A stretch of DNA of 64,000 bases, from the NCBI GenBank assembly GCA_020636275.1, contig JACJYD010000005.1, forward strand, positions 10,001 to 74,000. The letters run 5' to 3'. Both the position numbers and the translations under genes were made by a program. Positions 41,514 through 50,621 of the stretch are shown here, one piece after another. Below the pieces are notes generated by a model. It made no database searches. It had not been told where the DNA came from and saw nothing but the letters and a program-made list of their open reading frames with translations. Source of the DNA: Lewinellaceae bacterium (lineage in GTDB: Bacteria; Bacteroidota; Bacteroidia; Chitinophagales; Saprospiraceae). How positions within the stretch are numbered: the first letter of the stretch is position 1; each line of letters begins with the position of its first letter.

Positions 41514-42038
41514 ATGAAATGGCAATATTCCATACGATTGATCCTGGTCAGTTTTTTGGTGCTTTTCGGGATCCTGCTCCAGGTGGAAAAAGGACTATAT
41601 GCCGCCTGGTATTTATTCGCCGCCGCCTTTTTGCTCCTGGCCGGACATGCACTTTTCGGCACGGTTTTCCCCGCCTTTCAGCTGCTACAGCGGGGCTTGG
41701 TGGAGGATGCGGATAAATTGCTCAACCAGGTTTGGAACCCGTCCTGGCTCTTGCCGCGCCATCGCACTTACTTTTTCCTTTCCAAGGGCATGATCGCGCT
41801 AAAGAGGGACAACCCGGCAGTAGCAGAACCCCTCCTGCGTCAGGCCTTACAGCTAAAACCGGAACGCCCCCTGGACCGGGCTTACCTTTCCCTCAACCTG
41901 GCCCATATCCAGTTTTTGAAAAGGGAATACCAGGCCTGTCGCGAATTTCTAGACCTGGCTAAATCCGAACAGGTCAATGATCTGGTCGTGAAGGAGCATA
42001 TCCAACGGCTGGAGCAGGCCCTTGCGAATCTCACCTGA
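41514..42038 (+). CDS. Membrane-anchored TPR-like protein, paralogue 1
   Basis: A 174-residue protein. Two adjoining membrane segments at the N-terminus (about 6-22 and 28-48) are followed by a helical region with TPR character (HRTYFFLSKGMIALKRDNPAVAEPLLRQALQLKPERPLDRAYLSLNLAHIQFLKREYQACREFLDLAKS). The next gene encodes a protein with the same plan and similar length, so they are tandem duplicates. Function is unknown. Confidence 0.75.
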   Translation: MKWQYSIRLILVSFLVLFGILLQVEKGLYAAWYLFAAAFLLLAGHALFGTVFPAFQLLQRGLVEDADKLLNQVWNPSWLLPRHRTYFFLSKGMIALKRDNPAVAEPLLRQALQLKPERPLDRAYLSLNLAHIQFLKREYQACREFLDLAKSEQVNDLVVKEHIQRLEQALANLT

Positions 42039-42081
42039 ACTTTCTCAGCGCCATAAACCTCCTAAACTTTCAAAATCCTCC

Positions 42082-42089
42082 TATCTTTG
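42082..42089 (+). promoter_or_regulatory. Promoter -7 box for paralogue 2
   Basis: TATCTTTG followed by CGCCAC is an exact TAnnTTTG match, 21 bases before the start codon at 42110. Upstream TTTCAAAATC offers no clear -33 TTG at the standard spacing. Confidence 0.6.
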
Positions 42090-42109
42090 CGCCACAAAAT
42101 GGATTACCT

Positions 42110-42724
42110 ATGTTTCAGATAAATATTTACCTGCGTTTTGCCCTTATGGCCCTCTTTTTGATCGGGGGCCTGGTCCTGTCTTTTACCGTCAATTTCTGGT
42201 ATGCCCTGCCGGTGCTCCTGGTGGGCCTCACCCTCCTGGCGGGTTATATCCTCCTCGGAACCGTTCAATCGGCTGCTGTGCTGATGCAGAGCATGGACTT
42301 TGCCAAGGTAGAAAAGCGCCTGGGCCTGACCCTCAGCCCCAAACTGCTCTACAGTGCAAACCGGGCTTACTACTATATCCTGAAAGGTACCATCGCCCAG
42401 CAGCGCAATAAATCGGAAGAGGCCGAAACCTGGCTTAAGAAAGCCGAATCGCTCAACCTGCCGACCGACAACGAGCGCGCTATGGTCCAACTCCAATTGG
42501 CGAACCTGGCCGCTTCGAAAGACAAGTGGACCCAGGCCAAGGCCTATTTCCTCAAGGTCAAAGAGTACAAGGTGACCGATTCCAACCTGAAAGAACAGAT
42601 CAAACAGTTTGAAAAAGCCCTGAGCCAGCGCGGTCAGGTCAAAGCGGCCCGCATGATGGGCAAGCAGGGCCAGCAAGGTGGTTTCCGTCCGGGCGGCAAG
42701 CGCCGGAGGCCGAAGATCAAATAG
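42110..42724 (+). CDS. Membrane-anchored TPR-like protein, paralogue 2
   Basis: A 204-residue protein with two N-terminal membrane segments (about 7-26 and 31-51), TPR-like helices (SANRAYYYILKGTIAQQRNKSEEAETWLKKAESLNLPTDNERAMVQLQLANLAASKDKWTQAKAYFLKVKE) and a basic, glycine- and arginine-rich tail (GQQGGFRPGGKRRRPKIK). It shares the topology of its upstream neighbour. The basic tail could bind nucleic acid or an acidic partner. It ends just before a strong terminator. Confidence 0.78.
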   Translation: MFQINIYLRFALMALFLIGGLVLSFTVNFWYALPVLLVGLTLLAGYILLGTVQSAAVLMQSMDFAKVEKRLGLTLSPKLLYSANRAYYYILKGTIAQQRNKSEEAETWLKKAESLNLPTDNERAMVQLQLANLAASKDKWTQAKAYFLKVKEYKVTDSNLKEQIKQFEKALSQRGQVKAARMMGKQGQQGGFRPGGKRRRPKIK

Positions 42725-42729
42725 ATCCT

Positions 42730-42784
42730 TCAAAATAAAAGCAAAAGGCAGGTCGCATCGACCTGCCTTTTGCTTTTATTTTGA
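42730..42784. terminator. Perfect bidirectional terminator
   Basis: Two 26-base arms (42730-42755 and 42759-42784) form a perfect stem around a 3-base CAT loop, with A and T runs at the outer ends, between convergent genes. The right arm includes the stop codon and last codons of lnt. Confidence 0.93.
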
Positions 42785-44482
42785 AATGCTTTTCACAATT
42801 CCATTCAGTATAAAGATCACGCTTAGGAAGAGGGATATCCGTCCGATCAGATCGCCCCATTTCACGTAGAAGGTGATCTGGTCGTTGGGCCGTAAGGTGC
42901 CTCTGATCGCCGTGGTCTGTTCGTAGCCGGTCGGCTGCAGGATGTCGCCCCGCTGATCGATGAAGGCGGAGATCCCCGTATTGGCGGAGCGGGCGATATC
43001 GCGACGGGTTTCGATGGCCCGCAGGGAGGCGAAGCGCAAGTGTTGCTTATGGCCGGCGGTATGGTCCCACCAACCGTCGTTGGTAAGGATGGCGTCCACC
43101 TGTGCGCCGGCCCGGATGTAGCCGGTGTGGAACTCCCCAAAAGCAGATTCGTAGCAGATGATGGGTGCAACCCGGATGCCCTGCGGCCCTTGCAGGCTGG
43201 TGCGCTTTTCCTGGATCCCCAACCCGGCCACACTGCCGCCGAAATTTTCGACAATCGGTTTCAGAAAGGAAAGGTATCGGCTGTAGGGGAAGGATTCAGC
43301 CCCAGGGACTAGTTTGGATTTTTTGTAAATAGGGTATTCCGTGGCGCCGGCTGTGAATTGGGTAGCGGCGTTGTACGACTCGTAGTAAATGCGTTCTCCC
43401 TTGCGTTCGAATTCCCGAACATAGGGCGTGTGGGTTTCTCCGGGTTCAAAGATATGATACAGCATCAGGCCGGTCACCAGGGTCAGACCGGGGTGCTGGT
43501 CGACCCAGGTTTGCAGGCTGCCGGAAAAAAATTCCTTTCCCAGGTCTTTGTCGCGAATGGGACCAAAGCTGGTTTCCGGGAAAAATACGTACCGGGTATC
43601 CGGTGTCACCAGTGAATCGGCCAGATGAATAAACCGGGTCAGTTGTTCCCGTTCCGGTGTGTTGCCAATCTCGTAGTGCGGCTCAAAGTTGGGCTGTACG
43701 ACGACCGCTTCGATGGCGTCGTTTCCCTTTTCCTGGTAAGTGTAGTAAACCGCCAGCGAAGCGGCGAGGGGTATTCCCATCAGAGCGCCCGCCCAGGCAT
43801 ATTGTCGCCGGATCAGCATGATATTTACCACGAGGATCCAGAGCGTGCCGCCAAAAACGCCGGTGTATTCGTACCATTGCACCCAGGAGGGGTATTCGCT
43901 GAAAGCGTTGCCCAGGGTGAGCCAGGGCCAGGTCAATTGCCAGCGCAAGTGTATGTACTCAAAACTGAGCCAAAAGGCGATCAGGATCAGGTAGCTCAGC
44001 CGGGGAAGGTATTTCCGGACCCAGTGGAACAGGACAAAGGGGATGGCCATCAGCGCTGAATTGGCGGTGATCGCGATCAAACCCGCGATAAAGGCGGCGT
44101 TGGTGACCCAGTAGGTCGTCAGAATGTTCCAGACGATAAAAGCGTGGTAAGCATATCTGAAGATCCGCCCATTCCCTTCTTCTTTCATTTCTTCCTGCAT
44201 CCAAAGAAGCGGGATCCAGGCGACGAACATCAGAAAGGTAAAGGGCAGGGGAGGGAACCCCAACGTCAGCAATAGGCCGGTTAATGTCGACAACCCCAGC
44301 CATTTCCGGTGTTTTGGATCTTTCGGAAAAAAGGCCAGCACGACACCCAACCAGGCTGATGCGAAGAAATACAGGGGTAAATGCCCCCATAATCGTTCCA
44401 CCTGGCTCAGGGCGAACATCCGGTAGGCCAGGAACGCAGCGAGGAGGAAGATGGGTATGGAGAGTAGAGCAGGCTTTTTCAT
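42776..44482 (-). CDS. lnt: Apolipoprotein N-acyltransferase
   Basis: Adds the third acyl chain to lipoproteins at the outer face of the inner membrane. It is 568 residues. The N-terminal third has about eight membrane segments, then comes a nitrilase-like domain. The catalytic triad is visible as Glu in FFPETSFG, Lys in KKSKLVPGAESFPY and Cys in PIICYESAFGEF, with ILTNDGWWDHTAG behind it. A membrane segment closes the C-terminus. The start at 44482 overlaps the TGA of metG (ATGA). Several lipoproteins in this window would be substrates. Confidence 0.93.
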   Translation of the reverse strand: MKKPALLSIPIFLLAAFLAYRMFALSQVERLWGHLPLYFFASAWLGVVLAFFPKDPKHRKWLGLSTLTGLLLTLGFPPLPFTFLMFVAWIPLLWMQEEMKEEGNGRIFRYAYHAFIVWNILTTYWVTNAAFIAGLIAITANSALMAIPFVLFHWVRKYLPRLSYLILIAFWLSFEYIHLRWQLTWPWLTLGNAFSEYPSWVQWYEYTGVFGGTLWILVVNIMLIRRQYAWAGALMGIPLAASLAVYYTYQEKGNDAIEAVVVQPNFEPHYEIGNTPEREQLTRFIHLADSLVTPDTRYVFFPETSFGPIRDKDLGKEFFSGSLQTWVDQHPGLTLVTGLMLYHIFEPGETHTPYVREFERKGERIYYESYNAATQFTAGATEYPIYKKSKLVPGAESFPYSRYLSFLKPIVENFGGSVAGLGIQEKRTSLQGPQGIRVAPIICYESAFGEFHTGYIRAGAQVDAILTNDGWWDHTAGHKQHLRFASLRAIETRRDIARSANTGISAFIDQRGDILQPTGYEQTTAIRGTLRPNDQITFYVKWGDLIGRISLFLSVIFILNGIVKSISK

Positions 44483-46608
44483 CGTACCCCGAATCCGTTT
44501 GGCCACCCTTCCTCTGGGGTTACAAAACACAATTTCCCGTCCGCATCTGCTGCCATGAGGATCATTCCGTTCGATTCGATGCCCTTGAGGGGACGGGGGG
44601 CCAGATTGGCGAGCAGGAGCACCCGCTGGCCGATGATCGCCTCGGGCTTGAAGTGTTCGGCGATCCCGGCGACTACCGTCCTTTTTTCAAAACCCAGATC
44701 GACGCGCAGTTTGAGCAGGCGGTCGGCTTTGGGCACCGGCTCGGCTTCCAGAATGGTGCCGGTTCGGATATCGAGTTTGGCGAAATCGTCGTATTGAATG
44801 GCTGGTTTGAGCGGCGCATACTCTTTAGGCGCTTCTGCCTGCTCGGCTGCCAGGACCTCGGCCAGTTTGGCTTTTTGCGCTTCGATCAGGGCCAGCCGGC
44901 CGGTATCCTTGCGGTCGTTGATCTTGGGGAAAAGGACGAAAGGCTCGCCGACGATATGTCCGGCGGGAATGATCTCCTGCCCGGTTTCCAGTTTTTCCAG
45001 CAAACTGGCGAAATCGCCTGCTTGTACTTCGGGCAAATTGAGCAGGGTCCGGATCTTTTTCGATGTGAACGGCAGGAATGGTTCGATCGCAATACTCAGC
45101 ACCCCTGCAATTTGCAGGCAGGTGTGCAGGCATTCCTTGACGATGGCGCTGTCCGGATCGTCTTTCCAGATGGCCCAGGGCGATACTTCCTGCAGGTAGA
45201 CATTCCCGTAGGTCGAGATCTCGAGGAATTTCTGGATGGCATCCCGGAAGTTGAATGCCTCAATGGCAGCGGCCAGTTCGCCGGTCAGGCGACGGATCGT
45301 GGCGATGTGAAGCCCACTGGCGAAATGGCCTGCAGGCGTCCGGCTTTCGTAGTATTTCTGGGTCAGTACGATCACCCGGTTGAGGAAGTTACCCAGGTTG
45401 TCGGCCAGCTCTTTATCATGGAAATCGACAAATTCATCCCATTTGAAGTCGCTGTCGCGCTGTTCCGGCATATTGCGGATGAGGGCATAGCGCAGGGCGT
45501 CTTCCTTATTGGGAAAATCCTGGAAAGCCTCCAGATATTCGTGTTGTTCGATCCCCCAACCTTTTGATTTGGAAAACTTTTGCCCTTCGAAATTGAGGAA
45601 CTGATTAGCCGGCACGTTGACGGGCAAGAGGTAGTCGCCATGCGCTTTCAGCATGGCCGGGAAGACGATGCAGTGAAAGACGATATTGTCCTTACCGATG
45701 AAGTGAACCAGTTGGGAGTCGGGGCTCTTCCAGTAATCTTCCCAGTTTTTGCCATGGTCCTGCGCCCATTGCTTGGTCGCCGAAATATAGCCGATGGGGG
45801 CGTCGAACCAGACATACAAGACCTTTCCCTTGGCTTCTTCCAGGGGAACGGGCACCCCCCAATCCAGATCGCGCGTAATGGCGCGCGGCAACAGGCCGTG
45901 GTCGAGCCAGGAGAGACATTGACCTGTCACGTGTTTTTTCCAGGCTTTGGCATCGTGATGGGGCTTTCCGTCGAGTATGCCTTCTTCGATCCAGGTGCGC
46001 AGCCAGCCGGCGTGTTTGTCGAGTTTGAAATACCAATGCTTGGTGGGTTTCAATACCGGCGTATTCCCGCTGAGCACCGAGCGAGGCTTGATCAATTCGG
46101 TAGGGGAGAGCGTAGAGCCGCAGCTTTCACACTGGTCGCCATAGGCATCTTCATGCCCGCAGCGCGGACAAGTGCCTACGATGTAACGGTCGGCGAGGAA
46201 CTGCTGGTATTCTTCATCGAAATACTGCTCGGTGATCCGCTCTTCAAATTCGCCGCCTTGTTCATACATTTCCTTGAAGAAACCCTGAGCCGTCTCCGCA
46301 TGCAATGGAGCGCTCGTCCGATGGTAGATATCGAACGATATGCCCAGCCGGCGGAACGTATCCTTATTCAACTCATGGTATTTGTCGATGATCTCCTGTG
46401 GCGTCACCCCGTCTTTCTTCGCCCGCATGGTGATGGCGGCGCCGTGTTCATCGGAGCCGCAGACAAAGACGACGTCTTTGCCCAGCGAGCGGAGATAGCG
46501 TACGTAGATGTCTGCCGGCAGGTATGCGCCGGCCAAATGCCCAAGATGCAATGCTCCATTGGCATATGGAAGGGCAGAGGTGATCAAATGCCGTTTCGGT
46601 TCACCCAT
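44479..46608 (-). CDS. metG: Methionyl-tRNA synthetase
   Basis: Charges tRNA-Met in the cytosol. It is 709 residues with the class I signature HLGHLAG (from NGALHLGHLAGAYLPADIYVRY), a zinc knuckle CPRCGHEDAYGDQCESCG, and the second signature KFSKSKG in place of KMSKS, which fits the class I pattern. The anticodon-binding helical domain follows. A C-terminal tRNA-binding domain (about 595-709) has FAKLDIRTGTILEAEPVPKADRLLKLRVDLG. It is the first gene of a coupled pair with lnt. Confidence 0.96.
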   Translation of the reverse strand: MGEPKRHLITSALPYANGALHLGHLAGAYLPADIYVRYLRSLGKDVVFVCGSDEHGAAITMRAKKDGVTPQEIIDKYHELNKDTFRRLGISFDIYHRTSAPLHAETAQGFFKEMYEQGGEFEERITEQYFDEEYQQFLADRYIVGTCPRCGHEDAYGDQCESCGSTLSPTELIKPRSVLSGNTPVLKPTKHWYFKLDKHAGWLRTWIEEGILDGKPHHDAKAWKKHVTGQCLSWLDHGLLPRAITRDLDWGVPVPLEEAKGKVLYVWFDAPIGYISATKQWAQDHGKNWEDYWKSPDSQLVHFIGKDNIVFHCIVFPAMLKAHGDYLLPVNVPANQFLNFEGQKFSKSKGWGIEQHEYLEAFQDFPNKEDALRYALIRNMPEQRDSDFKWDEFVDFHDKELADNLGNFLNRVIVLTQKYYESRTPAGHFASGLHIATIRRLTGELAAAIEAFNFRDAIQKFLEISTYGNVYLQEVSPWAIWKDDPDSAIVKECLHTCLQIAGVLSIAIEPFLPFTSKKIRTLLNLPEVQAGDFASLLEKLETGQEIIPAGHIVGEPFVLFPKINDRKDTGRLALIEAQKAKLAEVLAAEQAEAPKEYAPLKPAIQYDDFAKLDIRTGTILEAEPVPKADRLLKLRVDLGFEKRTVVAGIAEHFKPEAIIGQRVLLLANLAPRPLKGIESNGMILMAADADGKLCFVTPEEGWPNGFGVR

Positions 46609-47208
46609 GGTGATGGTCTTATTTTAAGCCGTGAAGATAAGGAAAACGAATGGAAGAGAGGGGGAGTTCCCGGAGGCGATGGGGAGTTTTTAAACTTATC
46701 CCCTCATAAACTTAAAAACTTAAAAAAAACAGGGCACTATCGTATTCACGTAGCACCCTGTATAACCCCAAAAAACCAAATGAAAACAATCTACAATCTT
46801 AAGTCTCTTTATTAGGATTGGCGACAAGCACCAACATATGAACGTAACTAAATGTTTCTACAAGTATCCGAAAAAGTTTGCAAAAAAACTATACTTCCCA
46901 ATAACTTTTTTGCTTTGCCTATTTGACGCAAACTTATTACTCGGGTAACACGGATACGCTAAAATAAAGCCACTTTTTATTCCCTGCAAATGATTTTTGT
47001 ATAAACTCCCCGCTTTTGGAGACATTCCTCCAATATTTGGTGATAAAAAATAAGCGGGCTGCTGGAAAGCGCCCGAATTTTGCGAACTTGGATAAGATAT
47101 ACAAAAGGAAAAGTGGTTTGCGAGTTGCAGGCTCTCAAATTACTTTTCTTTGAGTATAATTGCATAAGGAGAAAGATCACCTCCGGCTTTCTTTCAAAAA
47201 AACACTAC
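46609..47208. other. Intergenic region between metG and radA
   Basis: About 600 bases with no supported gene. It contains a partial copy of the AT-rich dispersed element (about 46690-46725, right half only). An 11-codon open frame at 46780 (MKTIYNLKSLY) resembles the N-terminus of a truncated Bacteroidota exported protein. The stretch at 46840-47100 is AT-rich and must hold the radA promoter. Purine-rich AAGGAGAAAGATC at 47165-47178 precedes the radA start. Confidence 0.5.
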
Positions 47209-48588
47209 GTGAGTAAAGTCAAGAAGGTATTTGTTTGCAATAATTGCGGCGCCAACTCTCCCAAGTGGATGGGACGATGCACCAGCTGTGGGGAATGGAA
47301 CACCTACGAAGAGGAGGTGATCTTTCGCACCCCGGCTGCCCAGGACCGGCCGGAATCCTGGCGGGATACGGACAATCCGGGCGGGCAGGCGCAACCTGTT
47401 TCTATTGCCGACATCCAATCGGGTAAGACCCGGCGTCTGTCGACTCCCGATCCGGAACTCAACCGGGTGTTGGGCGGAGGGATCGTGCCGGGCTCGCTCG
47501 TGCTCATTGGAGGGCAGCCGGGCATCGGGAAGTCGACCCTCTTGTTGCAGGTTGCCCTGGATGCGGGCATAAAGGTACTTTACGTATCGGGGGAAGAGAG
47601 CGAAGAGCAGATCAAAATGCGGGCCGACCGCATTTCGCGATCCAACCCCAACTGCTATATTCTCACGGAAACCAATACCACGCGCATTCTGACCCATGCC
47701 AAAAAACTGGACCCGGGACTGGTGGTGATCGATTCCATTCAGACGCTATCCTCCCCCTACATCGAGTCCACCCCCGGCAGTATTTCCCAGATCCGGGAAT
47801 GCGCCGGCGAATTGCAGCGTTTTGCGAAAGAAACCCACATTCCCGTGTTCATTATCGGGCATATTACCAAAGACGGCGCTCTGGCCGGACCCAAATTGCT
47901 CGAGCACGTCGTCGACACGGTATTGCAGTTTGAAGGCGATCAAAACTATATCTACCGGATCTTGCGGACGCTGAAAAACCGCTTCGGCTCGACCGATGAA
48001 ATGGGCATCTACGAAATGCAAGCCGGCGGATTGCGGCCGGTGGAAAACCCCTCCGAATTGCTTCTCTCCCAAAAAGAAGAAGCCCTCAGTGGCAGTGCTG
48101 TGGCCGCAACCATGGAGGGGCTCCGCCCCATGCTGATCGAAACGCAGGCACTGGTGAGCCGGGCCGTTTACGGGACCCCCCAACGTTCGGCAACGGGCTT
48201 CGATCTGCGTCGCCTGGGCATGTTGCTGGCGGTTTTGGAAAAGCGCTGCGGCTTCCCCCTGGGGCAGAATGACGTCTTCCTGAATATTGCCGGGGGTATC
48301 CGCGTCGACGACCCCGCCATCGACCTGGCCATTGTAGCTGCTATGCTGAGTTCTTTCTCCGACGTAGCCGTTCCCGATAATATTTGCTTTGCCGCTGAAA
48401 TTGGCCTTTCCGGAGAAGTGCGCGCCGTCAACCGCATCGAACAACGCATTCAGGAAGCCGACCGGCTTGGGTTCAACGCGATCTTTATTTCAAAATACAA
48501 CACCAAGGGGCTCGATCCCAAACGCTTTAAACTGCGCATTGCCACGATCGGCAAAATTGAAGAGCTGGTCGAGGCGTTATTTCAGTGA
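47209..48588 (+). CDS. radA: DNA repair protein RadA
   Basis: A RecA-like branch-migration ATPase involved in recombination repair. The protein from a GTG start at 47209 is 459 residues. It has the zinc finger CNNCGANSPKWMGRCTSCGEW, Walker A GGQPGIGKSTLL, the KNRFGSTDE motif, and a C-terminal Lon-like domain (ending IATIGKIEELVEALFQ). The GTG was chosen because the family starts just before VFVCNNCG; an in-frame ATG at 47080 would add 43 residues of unrelated sequence. The next gene follows after four bases. Confidence 0.95.
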   Translation: MSKVKKVFVCNNCGANSPKWMGRCTSCGEWNTYEEEVIFRTPAAQDRPESWRDTDNPGGQAQPVSIADIQSGKTRRLSTPDPELNRVLGGGIVPGSLVLIGGQPGIGKSTLLLQVALDAGIKVLYVSGEESEEQIKMRADRISRSNPNCYILTETNTTRILTHAKKLDPGLVVIDSIQTLSSPYIESTPGSISQIRECAGELQRFAKETHIPVFIIGHITKDGALAGPKLLEHVVDTVLQFEGDQNYIYRILRTLKNRFGSTDEMGIYEMQAGGLRPVENPSELLLSQKEEALSGSAVAATMEGLRPMLIETQALVSRAVYGTPQRSATGFDLRRLGMLLAVLEKRCGFPLGQNDVFLNIAGGIRVDDPAIDLAIVAAMLSSFSDVAVPDNICFAAEIGLSGEVRAVNRIEQRIQEADRLGFNAIFISKYNTKGLDPKRFKLRIATIGKIEELVEALFQ

Positions 48589-48592
48589 TCCT

Positions 48593-49198
48593 ATGCTTTT
48601 GGACCCATCTTTTTACCTCCGCGAAGATGTCGTGCAGATCGGAAAAGACCTGCTGGGCAAGTACCTCGTAACCGAATGGGACGGTGTACGCACCGTGGGC
48701 CGCATCGTGGAAACCGAAGCGTACCGCGGCCCGGAAGATAAAGCCAGCCATGCCTTCGGCAACCGCCTAACCCCTCGCACCCGCGTGATGTTTGAAGCAG
48801 GTGGCCGGGCGTATGTCTATCTTTGCTACGGCATCCACCACCTTTTCAACGTGGTTACCGGACCGGAAGGCATGCCCCATGCGGTGCTTCTCCGGGCGCT
48901 GGAGCCGGTAGAGGAGCTGGAAACCATGCTTCAGCGTCGCGGCATGACCAAGTTGCACCCCCGCCTGACCGCAGGTCCCGGGTCAATGAGTCAGGCAATG
49001 GGGATACGGACCCAGCATACGGGAATCAGCTTGCTGGATCCTTCCTCCCCGATCCGGATCGAAGACCGGGACGGGCCCGTGCCGCCCGGAGACATACTGG
49101 CCGGCCCTCGCATAGGTGTGGATTATGCCGGGGAATGCGCTCTTTGGGAATGGCGCTTTCGCATAAAAAACTCAAAATGGACAAGCCTGCCAAAATGA
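48593..49198 (+). CDS. DNA-3-methyladenine glycosylase (AAG/MPG family)
   Basis: Removes alkylated purines from DNA in base-excision repair. It is 201 residues with the AAG core LLGKYLV, RIVETEAYRGPEDKASHAFGNRLTPRTRVMFEAGGRAYVYLCYGIHHLFNVV; the catalytic glutamate is in ETEAY, and AGPGSMSQAMGI follows. It starts four bases after radA, forming a DNA-repair pair, and overlaps the next gene by the ATGA of its stop and that start. Confidence 0.95.
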   Translation: MLLDPSFYLREDVVQIGKDLLGKYLVTEWDGVRTVGRIVETEAYRGPEDKASHAFGNRLTPRTRVMFEAGGRAYVYLCYGIHHLFNVVTGPEGMPHAVLLRALEPVEELETMLQRRGMTKLHPRLTAGPGSMSQAMGIRTQHTGISLLDPSSPIRIEDRDGPVPPGDILAGPRIGVDYAGECALWEWRFRIKNSKWTSLPK

Positions 49199-50478
49199 AA
49201 GTAATCGTTTTTCAAAAGGAATTTTTTTTCGCCATCCTGTTGTCTTTATTTACCATGCCATTGTGGCTCCATGCCCAGGTGCAACCCACCGACAACACCT
49301 ATGTGGACTATATCCGCTCCGTGCGCATGTACCCCAATGGCGTCATGCTCGGATATCCCATCCTCGAGCTGCATTCCAATGCCCAATTGCTCGTTTCCTT
49401 CGACGACCTGAGCGATGACGTGAAAAATTTCACCTATTCCGTCGTACACTGCAATGCCAACTGGGAACCCTCCGGGCTTACGGAGAATGAATACATCGAC
49501 GGCTTTCCCGAAGATCGAATCGACGACTTCGCCTTTTCGGGGAATACCCGCACACCTTATGTGCATTACTACCTCGCCATTCCCAACAGGGATATGGACT
49601 TTACCAGATCGGGCAATTATGTGCTAAACGTATATGAGGACGAGGATGAAAAAACACTCGTATTTACCCGCCGCTTCATGATCGTCGAACCGATCATGCG
49701 CATCCTGCCTCGGGTGGTGCGCACCAGCCAGGTCAGCTTGTCGGATACGCACCAGGAAGTTGACTTTCTGGTAACGCACAAGGGTATGGATATTCGAAAT
49801 CCCCTTATGGAAGTGAAGGCTTGTGTCCTGCAAAACGGTCGTTGGGATAATGCAATTACCGGCCTGATCCCCCAATTTGTCCGCCCGGAAGAGATGAGTT
49901 TCGATTATCAAAACAAGATCGTCTTTGAAGCGGGCAAGGAATTCCGCAACCTGGACCTGCGCAGTTTTCGCTATCCCTCCGGCGATGTAGCCGCCATACA
50001 GGTTTACCCCGACGGCATTGACATCACGCTGGGAAAAGACCTCAAACGGCTCAATCAGGTCTACCTGGAATACAACGACCTGAACGGCAACTACGTGATC
50101 GAATCGACCGATATGGGCGATCCTCAACTGGAAGGCGATTATGCCCATGTGCAGTTTTCACTCGATAGTCCGACCGAATACGAGGGTGAAGATGTATACG
50201 TTCTGGGGGCGCTGACGGAATGGCAATTGAAGCCCGAATTCAAGATGACCTACAACAACCGGATCCATGCCTATATGGGCGAAGCATTGTTGAAACAAGG
50301 TTATTACAACTACTACTACGCCCTCGTTCCCCAAAAAGGCGGCCCGCCGGAAATACAGGATACTGAGGGCAACTGGTATGAGACCGAAAATGATTACACG
50401 ATCCTGGTCTATTACCGGCCGTTCGGGGAGCGATACGATCATTTAGTTGCAGCTACTACTTTCCAGGCGTGGCGGTAA
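49195..50478 (+). CDS. DUF5103 type IX secretion system plug protein
   Basis: A 427-residue exported protein matching the family that plugs the SprA translocon of the type IX secretion system from the periplasmic side. The signal peptide is MKVIVFQKEFFFAILLSLFTMPLWLHAQ. The mature protein carries the family-specific segments YIRSVRMYPNGVMLGYPILEL, LVSFDDLSDDVKNFTYSVVHCNANW and GDYAHVQFSLDSPTEYEGEDVYVLGALTEWQL. It fits with the type IX-tailed protein at 22.9 kb. The start at 49195 overlaps the previous stop; an in-frame ATG at 49177 would add six residues. Confidence 0.87.
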   Translation: MKVIVFQKEFFFAILLSLFTMPLWLHAQVQPTDNTYVDYIRSVRMYPNGVMLGYPILELHSNAQLLVSFDDLSDDVKNFTYSVVHCNANWEPSGLTENEYIDGFPEDRIDDFAFSGNTRTPYVHYYLAIPNRDMDFTRSGNYVLNVYEDEDEKTLVFTRRFMIVEPIMRILPRVVRTSQVSLSDTHQEVDFLVTHKGMDIRNPLMEVKACVLQNGRWDNAITGLIPQFVRPEEMSFDYQNKIVFEAGKEFRNLDLRSFRYPSGDVAAIQVYPDGIDITLGKDLKRLNQVYLEYNDLNGNYVIESTDMGDPQLEGDYAHVQFSLDSPTEYEGEDVYVLGALTEWQLKPEFKMTYNNRIHAYMGEALLKQGYYNYYYALVPQKGGPPEIQDTEGNWYETENDYTILVYYRPFGERYDHLVAATTFQAWR

Positions 50479-50571
50479 TAATGAAATTAGGAGCGACTCA
50501 GGCCGCTCCTGATTTGGAAGATGAGTCATTCATCCATAATTCTTATCCGTTAATATAAATATTTGGTCCAT

Positions 50572-50621
50572 TCCGCATGGCCTCCCTACGTTTGGAGGGC
50601 AAAAAAGAAATACCATGCGGA
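50572..50621 (+). promoter_or_regulatory. Leader hairpin covering the start codon of the TolC-like gene
   Basis: TCCGCATGG (50572-50580) is complementary to CCATGCGGA (50613-50621), which contains the ATG at 50615. Between them an inner hairpin pairs CCTCC (50581-50585) with GGAGG (50594-50598). The start codon would be hidden in a 9-base-pair stem unless opened. Nothing here identifies the ligand or factor. Confidence 0.5.

Noticed and set aside
45580..46815. A 411-codon plus-strand frame opposite metG
   Set aside because: Shadow of methionyl-tRNA synthetase; no motif. Its last 11 codons coincide with the mini-frame at 46780 by chance of frame.
46780..46815. An 11-codon frame MKTIYNLKSLY upstream of radA
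   Set aside because: It looks like the start of an exported Bacteroidota protein that stops at once; with no continuation, repeat or attenuator structure I could not support a gene or leader.
46977..47180. A 69-codon minus-strand frame between metG and radA
   Set aside because: Low-complexity, no start context, and in an AT-rich promoter region; judged spurious.
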